DNA of 9,854 nucleotides from an uncultured Selenomonadales bacterium (GCA_937915725.1 CALGGV010000129.1:1-9854); one strand, 5' to 3'; numbered from the stretch's first letter, positions 1 through 6,478 are shown. The notes: generated by a model not told the origin, from the sequence alone. Program-made: numbers and translations.

Positions 1-97
1 TGATAAAGTTTCAACACTTGAAATGGTTAAAATTATCAATGCTGAAGATAAAAAAATTGCGGCGGCAGTTGAGAAAGTTTTTGAGGTACAAAAATGA
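1..97 (+). pseudogene. Partial duplicate of the murQ 5' end (open at the left edge)
   Basis: An open frame enters from the left edge and stops at TGA 95-97. Its visible 31 residues begin DKVSTLEMVKIINAEDKK. They match residues 19-45 of the MurQ that follows, with one conservative change (Ile for Val), then diverge into a short tail FEVQK. The stop overlaps the murQ ATG as ATGA, so translation of this fragment could be coupled to murQ. It lacks every downstream MurQ motif, including the sugar-phosphate-binding GAGTSGRLG segment, so I read it as a non-catalytic 5' fragment left by a tandem duplication. Its own start lies outside the window. The alternative, an unrelated gene whose end was replaced by murQ sequence, cannot be excluded. 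Confidence 0.7.
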
Positions 98-227
98 ATT
101 TTGCTAACCTGACAACCGAAAAAAGAAATGCGGCGTCCGCAAATATTGATAAAGTTTCAACACTTGAAATGGTTAAAATTATCAATGCTGAAGATAAAAA
201 AGTTGCGGCGGCAGTTGAAAAAGTTTT
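1..227 (+). repeat. 146-bp tandem duplication covering the murQ start
   Basis: Bases 1-81 match 147-227 with two substitutions, an offset of 146 bp. The complete right-hand copy is therefore 82-227 and the left copy is cut by the window edge. The unit contains the murQ ribosome binding site (GAGGT at 83-87), its ATG and its first 44 codons. Because 146 is not a multiple of three, the upstream copy shifts frame at the junction and stops at 95-97. Whether more copies lie further left cannot be seen. Confidence 0.85.
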
Positions 228-921
228 GCCGCAAATTGCACTTGCCGTTGATTTAATTGCTGAAAAAATTTCAAACGGTGGGCGGCTTTTTTATATTGGA
301 GCGGGAACTTCCGGACGTTTGGGCGTTCTTGATGCGTCAGAATGCCCGCCAACTTTCGGCGTTAATTCTGAAATGGTACAAGGAATTATTGCCGGTGGAA
401 ATTACGCCTTAACAAACGCCGTTGAGGGCGCGGAAGATGATAAAAATTTGGCTGTCGAAAATCTTCAAGAAAAGAATTTTAGCGCGGCAGATATTTTGGT
501 AGGAATTGCCGCCTCCGGGCGTACTCCCTACGTTTTAAGCGGCGTTGAATATGCAAAAAAAATTGGCGCGGCAACTATCGGCGTTTCTTGCGTCGAAAAT
601 TCCGTGCTTGCAAAAATTGTTGACATTGAAATTACGCCCGTAACCGGCGCAGAAATTATAACCGGCTCCACTAGAATGAAAGCCGGCACTGCAACAAAAA
701 TGATTTTAAATATGCTGACAACCGGCGCAATGATTAAACTCGGCAAAGTGTATGGAAATTTAATGGTTGACGTTCATGCAACAAACGAAAAACTGCGCGA
801 CCGCGCCAAAAGAATTGTTATTGCGGCTACAGGTTGCGACGAAAATACAGCCGTTGAAACTCTAAAAAAATTTGACGGACGCGCTAAACTTGCCATTGAT
901 TTTATAAGGGCTAAGGACTAA
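94..921 (+). CDS. murQ: N-acetylmuramic acid 6-phosphate etherase MurQ, C-terminally shortened
   Basis: MurQ is a cytoplasmic peptidoglycan-recycling enzyme. It removes the D-lactyl ether from MurNAc-6-phosphate to give GlcNAc-6-phosphate and D-lactate. The protein has the family's SIS-fold signatures: IDKVSTLEMVKIIN (residues 18-31), the phosphate-binding GAGTSGRLGVLDASECPP, VEGAEDD, GIAASGRTPYV, ITGSTRMKAGTATK and GKVYGNLMVDV, ending AKLAIDFI. It has 275 residues against 298 in E. coli. The missing part is the C-terminal helical segment after the AIVMVL-equivalent position. The last codons, from about 907, and the TAA lie inside the inverted-repeat end of element A, so the gene was probably truncated by insertion. 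The catalytic core looks intact, but activity without the tail is untested. The start is set by GAGGT at 83-87, six bases upstream. mupG downstream supplies its substrate. Confidence 0.95.
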   Translation: MNFANLTTEKRNAASANIDKVSTLEMVKIINAEDKKVAAAVEKVLPQIALAVDLIAEKISNGGRLFYIGAGTSGRLGVLDASECPPTFGVNSEMVQGIIAGGNYALTNAVEGAEDDKNLAVENLQEKNFSAADILVGIAASGRTPYVLSGVEYAKKIGAATIGVSCVENSVLAKIVDIEITPVTGAEIITGSTRMKAGTATKMILNMLTTGAMIKLGKVYGNLMVDVHATNEKLRDRAKRIVIAATGCDENTAVETLKKFDGRAKLAIDFIRAKD

Positions 922-1184
922 GGACTAGGATTTGTTTACAAAGTTTTAAGATTGAACAAGTCGGCATTTCTTTCTTTAGAAGAAAGAAACGCCTAGCAAA
1001 GAAAGAATCGACGCCCGCCTGTGTTTTTCGCGTCAAGCCAAAAGTAGTTCAAAGTTCCAGCCGCGTTTTCTCACGTTTTCTTAGTCTTAAAATCACAAGC
1101 AAAAACGAAGTGCGGCGGGCGTCATATGCTACTTCAAATATTACATTTGTAAACATAATCTAGGGATTTTTTTCCTTAGCCCTT
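906..1184. mobile_element. Palindrome-rich MITE-like element, copy A
   Basis: This non-coding block of about 279 bp has nested inverted ends. AAGGGCTAAGGA at 906-917 faces its reverse complement at 1173-1184. Inside that, 925-942 faces 1146-1163 with 15 of 18 bases matching, sharing CTAG and TGTTTACAAA. The interior holds a hairpin with 10-bp perfect arms (967-976 and 980-989, 3-base loop). It also holds a long stem closed by GACGCCCGCC (1010-1019) and GGCGGGCGTC (1114-1123). The same core recurs at 6212-6380: 79 bases identical, then 21 variable, then 69 with three differences. No transposase or other open frame is present, so mobility would have to be supplied in trans. It could instead be an extragenic palindromic repeat or a structured RNA. 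Confidence 0.7.
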
Positions 1185-1209
1185 GCAATGCGACGAGTAG
1201 GAGCATTGC
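1185..1209 (+). other. Short hairpin at the right edge of element A
   Basis: GCAATGC at 1185-1191 and GCATTGC at 1203-1209 form a perfect 7-bp stem with an 11-base loop. No T-run follows, so it is not a typical terminator. It may be the outermost part of the element or a structure in the mupG leader. Confidence 0.3.
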
Positions 1210-1217
1210 TCTCCCTA

Positions 1218-1310
1218 ATCCTTAAAACGGAAGCCGTTGACGCACTTAACCACCAACACGCCAGAAAGTGCGGATTAATTTATAAAAATTTCAGCAAAGG
1301 AGGTGTAAAA
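1218..1310 (+). pseudogene. Possible displaced C-terminal remnant of MurQ
   Basis: The frame through this stretch encodes ILKTEAVDALNHQHARKCG and continues LIYKNFSKGG. This resembles the missing MurQ tail, whose family pattern is an aliphatic pair, then EA, LL or LN, then a late Gly. Joining codon 904-906 (the last normal MurQ residue, Ile) to CTT at 1221 would restore an AIDFILKTEAVDALN reading in frame. The frame has no stop before the mupG start, so an ancestral stop must have been lost if this is right. The similarity is weak and judged by eye. Confidence 0.3.
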
Positions 1311-2360
1311 ATGGAAAATGGAATATCTGTATACGCCGGCTTGGGCTACAAGCAAAAAGAAAATATCAATCTGATAAAATTTGCAGCCAAAGTTGGAATG
1401 AAACGCCTTTTTACTTCTACGCATATTCCCGAATCTAACGCGGACGGCGAAAATTTTTTTAATGAATTTGCCGAAATTATAACAGCCGCCGCCACAAATG
1501 ATTTTGAAATTATACTTGATGTAAATCCCGACAATATCGAAGAGTTTAACGTCAGCGGCTTGACTTTGAGGCTTGATGATGGTTTTTCTGTTGAAGAAAT
1601 TGTTGAACTTAGCAAAACAAGCAAAATTCAACTCAACGCCTCAACTGTCACGAATGAATTTTTAACCATTCTTTTAAATCTTAACGCAAATTTTTCAAAT
1701 ATATCTGCGTTGCATAATTTTTATCCACACGTTCAGACGGGACTGGACACTTATTTTTTTATAAACCAAAACAAAATGTTACACGATTTCGGCATAAATG
1801 TTGGCGCGTTCGTTCCAACTTTTGAAGGCAAAAAACGCGCTCCACTTTTTGAAGGTCTGCCAACTTTGGAAGACTGCAGGAATTTTTCAACAGATTTATC
1901 AGTTAGATTTTTGACAGCACTCGGCGCGGATTTTATAATTATTGGCGACGGTTTACCTACTGAAGAAGAAATTATCGCCGTTGCAAGTGCTAAAGAAAAT
2001 GAAGTTGTTATATCTGCAAAACTTTTGACGGACGATTTAACTTCGATTGAACTTTTAAAAAATACTTTTACGCGGCGACCTGATATTTCAAAATCTGTAA
2101 TTCGCGCAGTTGAAGGAAGAAAATTTTTAAAGCAAATTGGCGGAAATATTGAGCCGGAAAATTTTTCTGTTGAAAGAAATTTTGGCGATATTACCATAGA
2201 CAACAAAAATTTCGGGCGTTACGCCGGCGAAATTCAAATTGTAGAAAATATTCTTCCTGCCGATGAAAGGGTTAATGTTGTAGCACGAATTATTGACGAA
2301 GAAATTTTTTTGGCGGATTATATTAAACCTAATCAAAAATTTTCCTTCAGATTTATTTGA
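1311..2360 (+). CDS. mupG: MupG-type 6-phospho-N-acetylmuramidase (DUF871 family)
   Basis: This family has an N-terminal TIM-barrel domain and a C-terminal cyclophilin-like domain. Characterised members hydrolyse MurNAc-6-phosphate-GlcNAc in the cytoplasm, giving MurNAc-6-phosphate for MurQ. Family landmarks in the 349-residue protein are NGISVYAGLG at the N-terminus, RLFTSTHIPE, HNFYPH (135-140), the GLPTLED segment (from 182) and the terminal IKPNQKFSFRFI. I chose the ATG at 1311 because AAAGGAGGTG lies at 1297-1306 and homology begins with MENGISVY. An in-frame ATG at 1188 would add 41 residues coded by the flank of element A, with no good binding site. Adjacency to murQ supports a recycling operon, although element A now separates them by 389 bp. 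Confidence 0.88.
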   Translation: MENGISVYAGLGYKQKENINLIKFAAKVGMKRLFTSTHIPESNADGENFFNEFAEIITAAATNDFEIILDVNPDNIEEFNVSGLTLRLDDGFSVEEIVELSKTSKIQLNASTVTNEFLTILLNLNANFSNISALHNFYPHVQTGLDTYFFINQNKMLHDFGINVGAFVPTFEGKKRAPLFEGLPTLEDCRNFSTDLSVRFLTALGADFIIIGDGLPTEEEIIAVASAKENEVVISAKLLTDDLTSIELLKNTFTRRPDISKSVIRAVEGRKFLKQIGGNIEPENFSVERNFGDITIDNKNFGRYAGEIQIVENILPADERVNVVARIIDEEIFLADYIKPNQKFSFRFI

Positions 2361-2381
2361 AATATCGGAGGGTCACTTGCA

Positions 2382-3161
2382 ATGAGAAATTTTAATTTCG
2401 TTGTGATTTTTATGCTTGCGACCTTCTTTTCTGCGACGGCTCTTGCCTCTCCTTTACTTGAAAAAAATGATACCGGCAAAGACGTTTTGACTTTACAAAA
2501 AAAATTGTACATTATCGGCTACGATATAACCGAATTAGACGGCGAATTTGGCGACGAAACTGAACGAGCCGTAGAGGCTTTTCAACGCGACAACAAAATT
2601 ACAGTAACGGGCGTTGTAACAAATGCAACGTGGCGCGCCTTGAAAAAAGCCAAGCCCGTCAAAGGGCGCAGTCTTTCCGATTTAAAAATTACAATTCCTT
2701 CTGAATCAAAAATTTCAAAAATTAACACTACGAAAAAAAATCCTACGACAAACGGCAATTCAGCACCTTATGGCGAACCTTTTATAACTGAACAAGACGG
2801 CGTAGAAATAGTTGAACTTGCGAAAACTTTTATGGGCGTACCATATGTTTTTGGCGGCACAACTCCTTCAGGTTTTGATTGTTCCGGATTTTTGCAATAT
2901 GTTTTTAAAATGTACGGGATAAATATTCCGCGCCTTGCAGACGAACAATATTTGTTGGGGGAACCTGTCAAAGTTTCTCAACTTTCAGTAGGGGATTTAG
3001 TATTTTTCTCAACTTATCTTGAAGGCGCATCTCATTGTGGTTTTTATGTTGGTGACAGAAAATTTTTGCATACTTCCTCAAGTCGTGGTGTTAGGATTGA
3101 TTCTCTTGATGATTCATATTGGAAACCAAAATTTTTAGGCGGAAAAAAAATCACAAAGTAA
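2382..3161 (+). CDS. Secreted NlpC/P60 peptidoglycan hydrolase with a peptidoglycan-binding domain
   Basis: This is a 259-residue exported cysteine peptidase predicted to cut peptide stems of peptidoglycan (family members are usually D-gamma-Glu/meso-Dap endopeptidases). Residues 1-22 form a signal peptide ending ATALA. Residues about 27-90 are a PG_binding_1 domain, with GKDVLTLQKKLYIIGY, DGEFGDETERAVEAFQ and GVVTNATWRAL. A Ser/Lys/Thr/Asn-rich linker covers about 95-130. The NlpC/P60 domain runs from about 138 to the end, with catalytic Cys167 in DCSGF, His218 in SHCGFYVG and His230 in FLHTSS. GGAGGG at 2367-2372 sets the start, and the gene begins 21 bp after the mupG stop, so co-transcription is likely. 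The exact bond cut cannot be told from the sequence. Confidence 0.92.
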   Translation: MRNFNFVVIFMLATFFSATALASPLLEKNDTGKDVLTLQKKLYIIGYDITELDGEFGDETERAVEAFQRDNKITVTGVVTNATWRALKKAKPVKGRSLSDLKITIPSESKISKINTTKKNPTTNGNSAPYGEPFITEQDGVEIVELAKTFMGVPYVFGGTTPSGFDCSGFLQYVFKMYGINIPRLADEQYLLGEPVKVSQLSVGDLVFFSTYLEGASHCGFYVGDRKFLHTSSSRGVRIDSLDDSYWKPKFLGGKKITK

Positions 3162-3162
3162 A

Positions 3163-3197
3163 AAAGCTCCTGCCGCAAAATTTGTGGTGGGAGTTTA
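3163..3197 (+). terminator. Terminator after the NlpC/P60 gene, possibly bidirectional
   Basis: CTCCTGCCGCAAA from 3167 pairs with TTTGTGGTGGGAG at 3181-3193 through Watson-Crick and G-U pairs, with the innermost A-T pairs opening to make the loop. A short T-run follows. On the minus strand the stem has A-C mismatches but is followed by six Ts, so it may also stop transcription from the convergent tRNA gene. Confidence 0.6.
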
Positions 3198-3199
3198 AA

Positions 3200-3228
3200 T
3201 GTTTCACGGCAATGTTTCACGTGAAAAA
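3200..3228. promoter_or_regulatory. parS-like ParB-binding palindrome with an adjacent half site
   Basis: TGTTTCACGTGAAAAA at 3213-3228 matches the widely conserved bacterial parS consensus (TGTTNCACGTGAAACA) at every position but one, C to A at the next-to-last base. The inner TTTCACGTGAAA is a perfect 12-bp palindrome. Thirteen bases upstream, 3200-3208 repeats TGTTTCACG as a half site. It lies between a terminator and the 3' end of a tRNA gene, where it would disturb no coding sequence. In known systems ParB-CTP loads at parS and spreads to organise the replication origin. Confidence 0.55.
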
Positions 3229-3246
3229 AGTGTGTAACAAAAAAAA

Positions 3247-3321
3247 TGGGGCGCTCGGGCAGAATCGAACTGCCGCTTTCAGCTCCGGAGGCTAACGTTC
3301 TATCCACTGGACTACGAGCGC
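3247..3321 (-). tRNA. tRNA-Arg (anticodon CCG)
   Basis: Read on the minus strand, a 7-bp acceptor stem (GCGCTCG with CGAGCGC), D arm, anticodon arm and T arm fold into a full cloverleaf. The anticodon stem is TTAGC with GCTGA around the loop CTCCGGA. The anticodon CCG is at 3286-3288 and reads CGG codons. The T arm is GGCAG-TTCGATT-CTGCC. The D loop keeps the G18-G19 pair and A20, an ArgRS identity base. CCA is encoded (3247-3249). By my alignment the discriminator base is C and one D-stem pair is a C-A mismatch, both slightly unusual. Confidence 0.93.
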
Positions 3322-3336
3322 ATTAAATATTTGGGT

Positions 3337-3365
3337 ATTTTAATAGAAAATTTTATTTATGTCAA
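3337..3365 (-). promoter_or_regulatory. Sigma-70-type promoter for tRNA-Arg
   Basis: On the minus strand, a consensus -35 TTGACA (3360-3365) is followed by exactly 17 bases and a -10 TAAAAT (3337-3342). The predicted start falls about 10 bases before the mature tRNA 5' end, as expected for a single-tRNA transcript. Confidence 0.8.
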
Positions 3366-3404
3366 TATTAAAGGAGTTAATAGTATAAAATAGAGAAAAT
3401 AAAA

Positions 3405-3454
3405 AGCCGCCCGCCGCACTTCGTTTTTGTCTGCAGGGCGGAAGATTCTTTCTT
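3405..3454 (-). repeat. Partial, inverted copy of the palindromic element
   Basis: Bases 3409-3429 are the exact reverse complement of 1099-1119 in element A (21 bp). Bases 3444-3454 are the reverse complement of 999-1009. The roughly 90 bases that separate these parts in A are reduced here to a 14-base linker that includes GGGCGG. This looks like an internally deleted or decayed relic in the opposite orientation. Confidence 0.6.
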
Positions 3455-3535
3455 GTAGTTTATTTTTTCTAAAAGTATATTTATAAACTAAAAATTAAAA
3501 AAATTGACTTAAAAAAGCGGCTCTCAAAAATTATA

Positions 3536-3564
3536 TTGCAAAGATTAATAAATGTTGTTAAAAT
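3536..3564 (+). promoter_or_regulatory. Probable promoter of the mreBCD cluster
   Basis: TTGCAA (3536-3541), a 17-base spacer and TAAAAT (3559-3564) match the sigma-70 pattern. They lie about 50 bases before the mreB start in an AT-rich region. The same TAAAATACCC string occurs in the tRNA promoter on the other strand. The leader then reaches AAGGGAG at 3597-3603. Confidence 0.6.
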
Positions 3565-3614
3565 ACCCTAGCCGAAATTAGGCGTTGTTTTTTATGAAGG
3601 GAGAAATTACTTAG

Positions 3615-4652
3615 ATGTTTGGATTATTTGGCGGCTCTCGTGATATGGGCATTGATTTGGGCACTGCTAATACGCTTGTTCACGTCAAAGGAAAAGGAAT
3701 TGTCCTGCGCGAACCTTCAGTCGTTGCTATAGAAAGAGATACAGGCGATGTTTTGGCAGTAGGTGACGAGGCAAAAAAGATGATAGGGCGCACGCCCGGA
3801 AATATAGTTGCAATTCGTCCGATGAAAGATGGCGTTATTGCTGATTTTGATGTTACACAAAGTATGTTGAAATATTTCATAAGAAAAGCAATGAACAGCC
3901 GGACAAATTTTATTCGCCCGCGTGTAGTAGTTGGCGTTCCTTCCGGCGTTACAGAAGTTGAGAAACGCGCAGTTATCGACGCGGCACAACAAGCCGGCGC
4001 GCGTGAGGCTTATTTGATTGAAGAACCAATGGCGGCGGCTATTGGCGCAGGCTTACCCGTTGAAGAGGCTACAGGAAATATGGTAGTCGATATTGGCGGC
4101 GGTACAACTGAAATTGCAGTAATTTCTTTGGGCGGAATTGTTACAAGTCTTTCAATTCGTATTGGCGGCGATGAAATGGATTCTGCGATTGTTCAATACA
4201 TAAAAAAACTTTACAATTTAATGATTGGTGAACGTACCGCTGAAGAAATAAAAATTAAAATCGGCTCTGCGATGATTACTCCAAAATCTGAAAAAGATTT
4301 AGAAATTCGCGGGCGTGATTTAGTTAGCGGCTTGCCGAAAAATTTAACAGTAAAAGCTACAGAAATTAGGGACGCGCTTGCAGACCCAATAGAAAAAATT
4401 GTTGAGGCTGTTAAAACTACGCTTGAAAGGACTCCGCCGGAACTTGCCGCAGATGTTATGGATCATGGAATTATGATGACCGGCGGCGGCGCACTTTTGG
4501 CAAATATTGATACTTTAATTGCAAAAGAAACCGGTATGCCGGTAATTATTGCTGATGATCCTTTAAGTTGTGTTGGTGAAGGCACGGGACGTTCTCTCGA
4601 AGATTTAAATTTGTTAAAACGTGTCGTGATGACTTCTAAAAAATCGAAATGA
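3615..4652 (+). CDS. mreB: Rod-shape-determining actin homologue MreB
   Basis: MreB is a bacterial actin that forms short membrane-bound filaments and guides lateral peptidoglycan synthesis by the elongasome. The 345-residue protein is full length (E. coli has 347). It starts with the hydrophobic membrane-anchoring MFGLFGG. Actin-fold nucleotide motifs are in order: phosphate-1 DLGTANT (14-20), the EEPMAAAIGAGLP segment at 136-148, phosphate-2 DIGGGTTE (159-166) and the adenosine motif TGGGA (289-293). AAGGGAG at 3597-3603 serves the ATG with a rather long 11-base gap. The stop codon overlaps the mreC start as ATGA, so mreC translation is probably coupled. It is the first gene of the cluster after its own promoter. 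Confidence 0.98.
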   Translation: MFGLFGGSRDMGIDLGTANTLVHVKGKGIVLREPSVVAIERDTGDVLAVGDEAKKMIGRTPGNIVAIRPMKDGVIADFDVTQSMLKYFIRKAMNSRTNFIRPRVVVGVPSGVTEVEKRAVIDAAQQAGAREAYLIEEPMAAAIGAGLPVEEATGNMVVDIGGGTTEIAVISLGGIVTSLSIRIGGDEMDSAIVQYIKKLYNLMIGERTAEEIKIKIGSAMITPKSEKDLEIRGRDLVSGLPKNLTVKATEIRDALADPIEKIVEAVKTTLERTPPELAADVMDHGIMMTGGGALLANIDTLIAKETGMPVIIADDPLSCVGEGTGRSLEDLNLLKRVVMTSKKSK

Positions 4653-5677
4653 AACCGCGTCGAAAAAAAAACAAACAAGCTCAAAACAAAACCGCCGCAA
4701 TTATTTTTATACTTGCGTTTGTGTTTTGTTCGATTTTTATTGTTGCAAAAACCGGAATGCAAGTTCCTGCTGCCGGTAAAACTATGATGTTTTTTCTTTC
4801 GCCCTTCCAAAAAAGTTTTTCATGGTTAGGCGGAGGTTTTTCTGACTTTAAAGACAGCGTAGAAGAAATGGAAAATCTGCAGGAAGAAACTACACAACTT
4901 CGCGCAGAAGTCGAAAAATTACGCGCCGAAAATCTTAATGCATCAGAGGCACTTTCAGAAAATCAAAGACTGCGCGCGCTTTTAGGTTACAAACAAAATG
5001 CAACTCAATTTGATTTAATAGCGGCAAGTATTGTCGGGCGTGATTCTGTAACGTGGTCAAGCGTTGTTACGATAAATCGTGGAACTTTGGACGGCGTGGC
5101 AGATAATATGGCTGTAGTTACTGAATTGGGGCTTGTCGGACATGTTATTGAGGCGGGCTTGAATACTTCAAAAGTTCAGCTGATTTTAGATCCGCGCTCG
5201 TCAGTTGGTACACTGATTCAACGCCCTGAATCTCGCGTTGCAGGAATTGTCGAAGGCGATATTAATAATCCAAACGCGCCAAAAATGGTAAATATTCCAA
5301 AAGATGCTGATGTGCAAGTTGAAGATATGATTGTAACTTCAGGATTTGGCGGCGTTTATCCAAAAGGGATTGTTGTTGGAAAGATTAAGGAAATTCATAA
5401 CGACGAAGGCGGACTTTTGAAACATGGTATAGTTGCAACGACGGTAAATTTTGAAAAATTGGAAGATGTTGCAGTAATTGTAGAATCTAGAGAACCGCCG
5501 CCGGAGCCGTTGCCGCCGGTAATTCAATCTGCCGGCAGTGAAATTGACGCTGAAGAAGTTGCAAAACAACTTGAACACGCAAAAATAATTCAGCAGGAAG
5601 TTAGAGACAGAGTTAAACAGGCGCAAATTTTACAACTTGAACAGGTTAGACAATCCGGCGGAGGTACGGCGAATTGA
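4649..5677 (+). CDS. mreC: Rod-shape-determining protein MreC with an extended C-terminal tail
   Basis: MreC is a bitopic membrane protein that links MreB to PBP2 and activates the elongasome from the outer face of the membrane. A basic cytoplasmic stretch (PRRKKNK) precedes one transmembrane segment at about 15-34. A coiled coil spans about 67-112. The family's double beta-barrel domain then runs to about 279, including GRDSVTWSSVVTINRG, DPRSSVGTLIQ and VTSGFGGVYPKGIVVGKI. Residues 280-342 form an extra tail: a proline-rich stretch (EPPPEPLPP), then a charged and Gln-rich helix likely to be a second coiled coil, then SGGGTAN. Compact Bacillota MreCs lack this 63-residue tail. The start overlaps the mreB stop, and the gene ends overlapping the mreD TTG start. 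Confidence 0.96.
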   Translation: MKPRRKKNKQAQNKTAAIIFILAFVFCSIFIVAKTGMQVPAAGKTMMFFLSPFQKSFSWLGGGFSDFKDSVEEMENLQEETTQLRAEVEKLRAENLNASEALSENQRLRALLGYKQNATQFDLIAASIVGRDSVTWSSVVTINRGTLDGVADNMAVVTELGLVGHVIEAGLNTSKVQLILDPRSSVGTLIQRPESRVAGIVEGDINNPNAPKMVNIPKDADVQVEDMIVTSGFGGVYPKGIVVGKIKEIHNDEGGLLKHGIVATTVNFEKLEDVAVIVESREPPPEPLPPVIQSAGSEIDAEEVAKQLEHAKIIQQEVRDRVKQAQILQLEQVRQSGGGTAN

Positions 5678-6174
5678 AATGGAATATAATTTTTGCATGG
5701 GCAATTTTAATTATTTTAATGTACGCCGCGCAGACTTCCCTTTTGCCGTATATTGGTTATAACGGCGTCAGCGTAAATTTAATGTTGCTATTGACGGTTT
5801 CAACTGCATTTGTTCACGGCTACCGACACGGCGTTTTAATGGGACTTATAACGGGAATTTTGCAGGATTTTACAACGGGCAGTTATTTTGGCTGTTCGAT
5901 TTTTAGTTATATGTTGATTGGCGGATTTTTCGGCAAATTTTCGGACAGGATTTTTAAAGAACAATTACTTTTTCCGGTCTTGAGTGCGCCGCTTGCCGCC
6001 ACAATGTATTTTTTTATTGTAACTTCCTTGCTTTTTCTCATTGGTTACAAAATTGATTTTCTGCAAATGATTCAAACGATTTTACAGCCGCTGATTCTTT
6101 ATCAAGTGGCTTTTTCGTGGCTTGTTCATAAACTTGTTTACGATTTTGACAAATTCTCAAAACGTCATGGCTAG
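5674..6174 (+). CDS. mreD: Rod-shape-determining membrane protein MreD
   Basis: MreD is a small integral membrane partner of MreC in the elongasome. The 166-residue product is almost wholly hydrophobic, with five to six membrane segments (about 4-22, 31-49, 52-68, 75-91, 98-122 and 134-155). It carries the family-typical GILQDFTTGSYFG between the third and fourth. The start is TTG at 5674, overlapping the mreC stop as TTGA. GGAGGT at 5660-5665 lies eight bases upstream, and the nearby ATG at 5679 is out of frame. Length is normal for the family. The stop TAG sits in a CTAG at the point where recognisable mre sequence gives way to the region of element B. Confidence 0.93.
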   Translation: MKWNIIFAWAILIILMYAAQTSLLPYIGYNGVSVNLMLLLTVSTAFVHGYRHGVLMGLITGILQDFTTGSYFGCSIFSYMLIGGFFGKFSDRIFKEQLLFPVLSAPLAATMYFFIVTSLLFLIGYKIDFLQMIQTILQPLILYQVAFSWLVHKLVYDFDKFSKRHG

Positions 6175-6179
6175 ATTTT

Positions 6180-6420
6180 AGTAGCTGGGATTTTTTTAAT
6201 TTTTAAGACTTAACAAGTCGGCATTTCTTTCTTTAGAAGAAAGAAACGCCTAGCAAAGAAAGAATCGACGCCCGCCTGTGTTTTTCGCGTTTAACGTGGT
6301 ATAAGTTAAAATTCCAGCCGCGTTTTCTCACGTTTTCTTAGTCTTAAAGTCCCAAGCAAAAACGGAGTGCGGCGGGCGTCTAACGCGCCTTTTAATCCTC
6401 CATTTGTTAACATACTCTAG
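6180..6420. mobile_element. Palindrome-rich MITE-like element, copy B
   Basis: This second copy fills most of the 305-bp mreD-mrdA gap. The core 6212-6380 matches 955-1123 of copy A. It keeps the 10-bp-arm hairpin and the GACGCCCGCC (6267-6276) / GGCGGGCGTC (6371-6380) stem. Differences cluster in a 21-base loop-side stretch (6291-6311). The right end keeps CATTTGTTAACATACTCTAG (6401-6420), corresponding to the right inverted end of A. The left end is more degenerate, so the left border is approximate. No open frame or target-site duplication is evident. Confidence 0.7.
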
Positions 6421-6449
6421 CGAAAAAATTTTTAGTTTTTATTTTCGGA

Positions 6450-6478
6450 CTCCTAAAATCGACCGGAGGGAGATTTTA
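6450..6478 (+). promoter_or_regulatory. mrdA leader hairpin around the ribosome binding site
   Basis: TAAAATC (6454-6460) and GATTTTA (6472-6478) can form a 7-bp stem. Its 11-base loop contains the Shine-Dalgarno GGAGGG (6465-6470), two bases before the ATG. A competing pairing of CTCC (6450-6453) with GGAG (6465-6468) would instead hide the binding site. This could tune PBP2 translation, or be chance in AT-rich sequence. Confidence 0.3.

Noticed and set aside
528..746. Long open frames on the opposite strand inside murQ, mupG, mreB, mreC and mrdA
   Set aside because: They lie within well-recognised genes, have no family similarity or binding sites, and follow from the codon use of the real frame.
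1133..1161. An outward promoter at the right end of element A (TTCAAA, 17 bases, TAATCT)
   Set aside because: Both boxes are weak and the -35 is not kept in element B, so chance in AT-rich DNA is likely.
1188..1310. An upstream ATG at 1188 that would extend mupG by 41 residues
   Set aside because: It has no good ribosome binding site, lies in the flank of the palindromic element, and family similarity begins at the ATG at 1311, which has a near-perfect AAAGGAGGTG.
3504..3537. A promoter from TTGACT (3504-3509) and TATATT (3532-3537) for mreB
   Set aside because: The spacer is 22 bases, too long. TTGCAA with TAAAAT at 17 bases just downstream fits better.
5679..5681. ATG start for mreD
   Set aside because: It is out of frame with the MreD sequence. 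The TTG at 5674, with GGAGGT eight bases upstream, is in frame.
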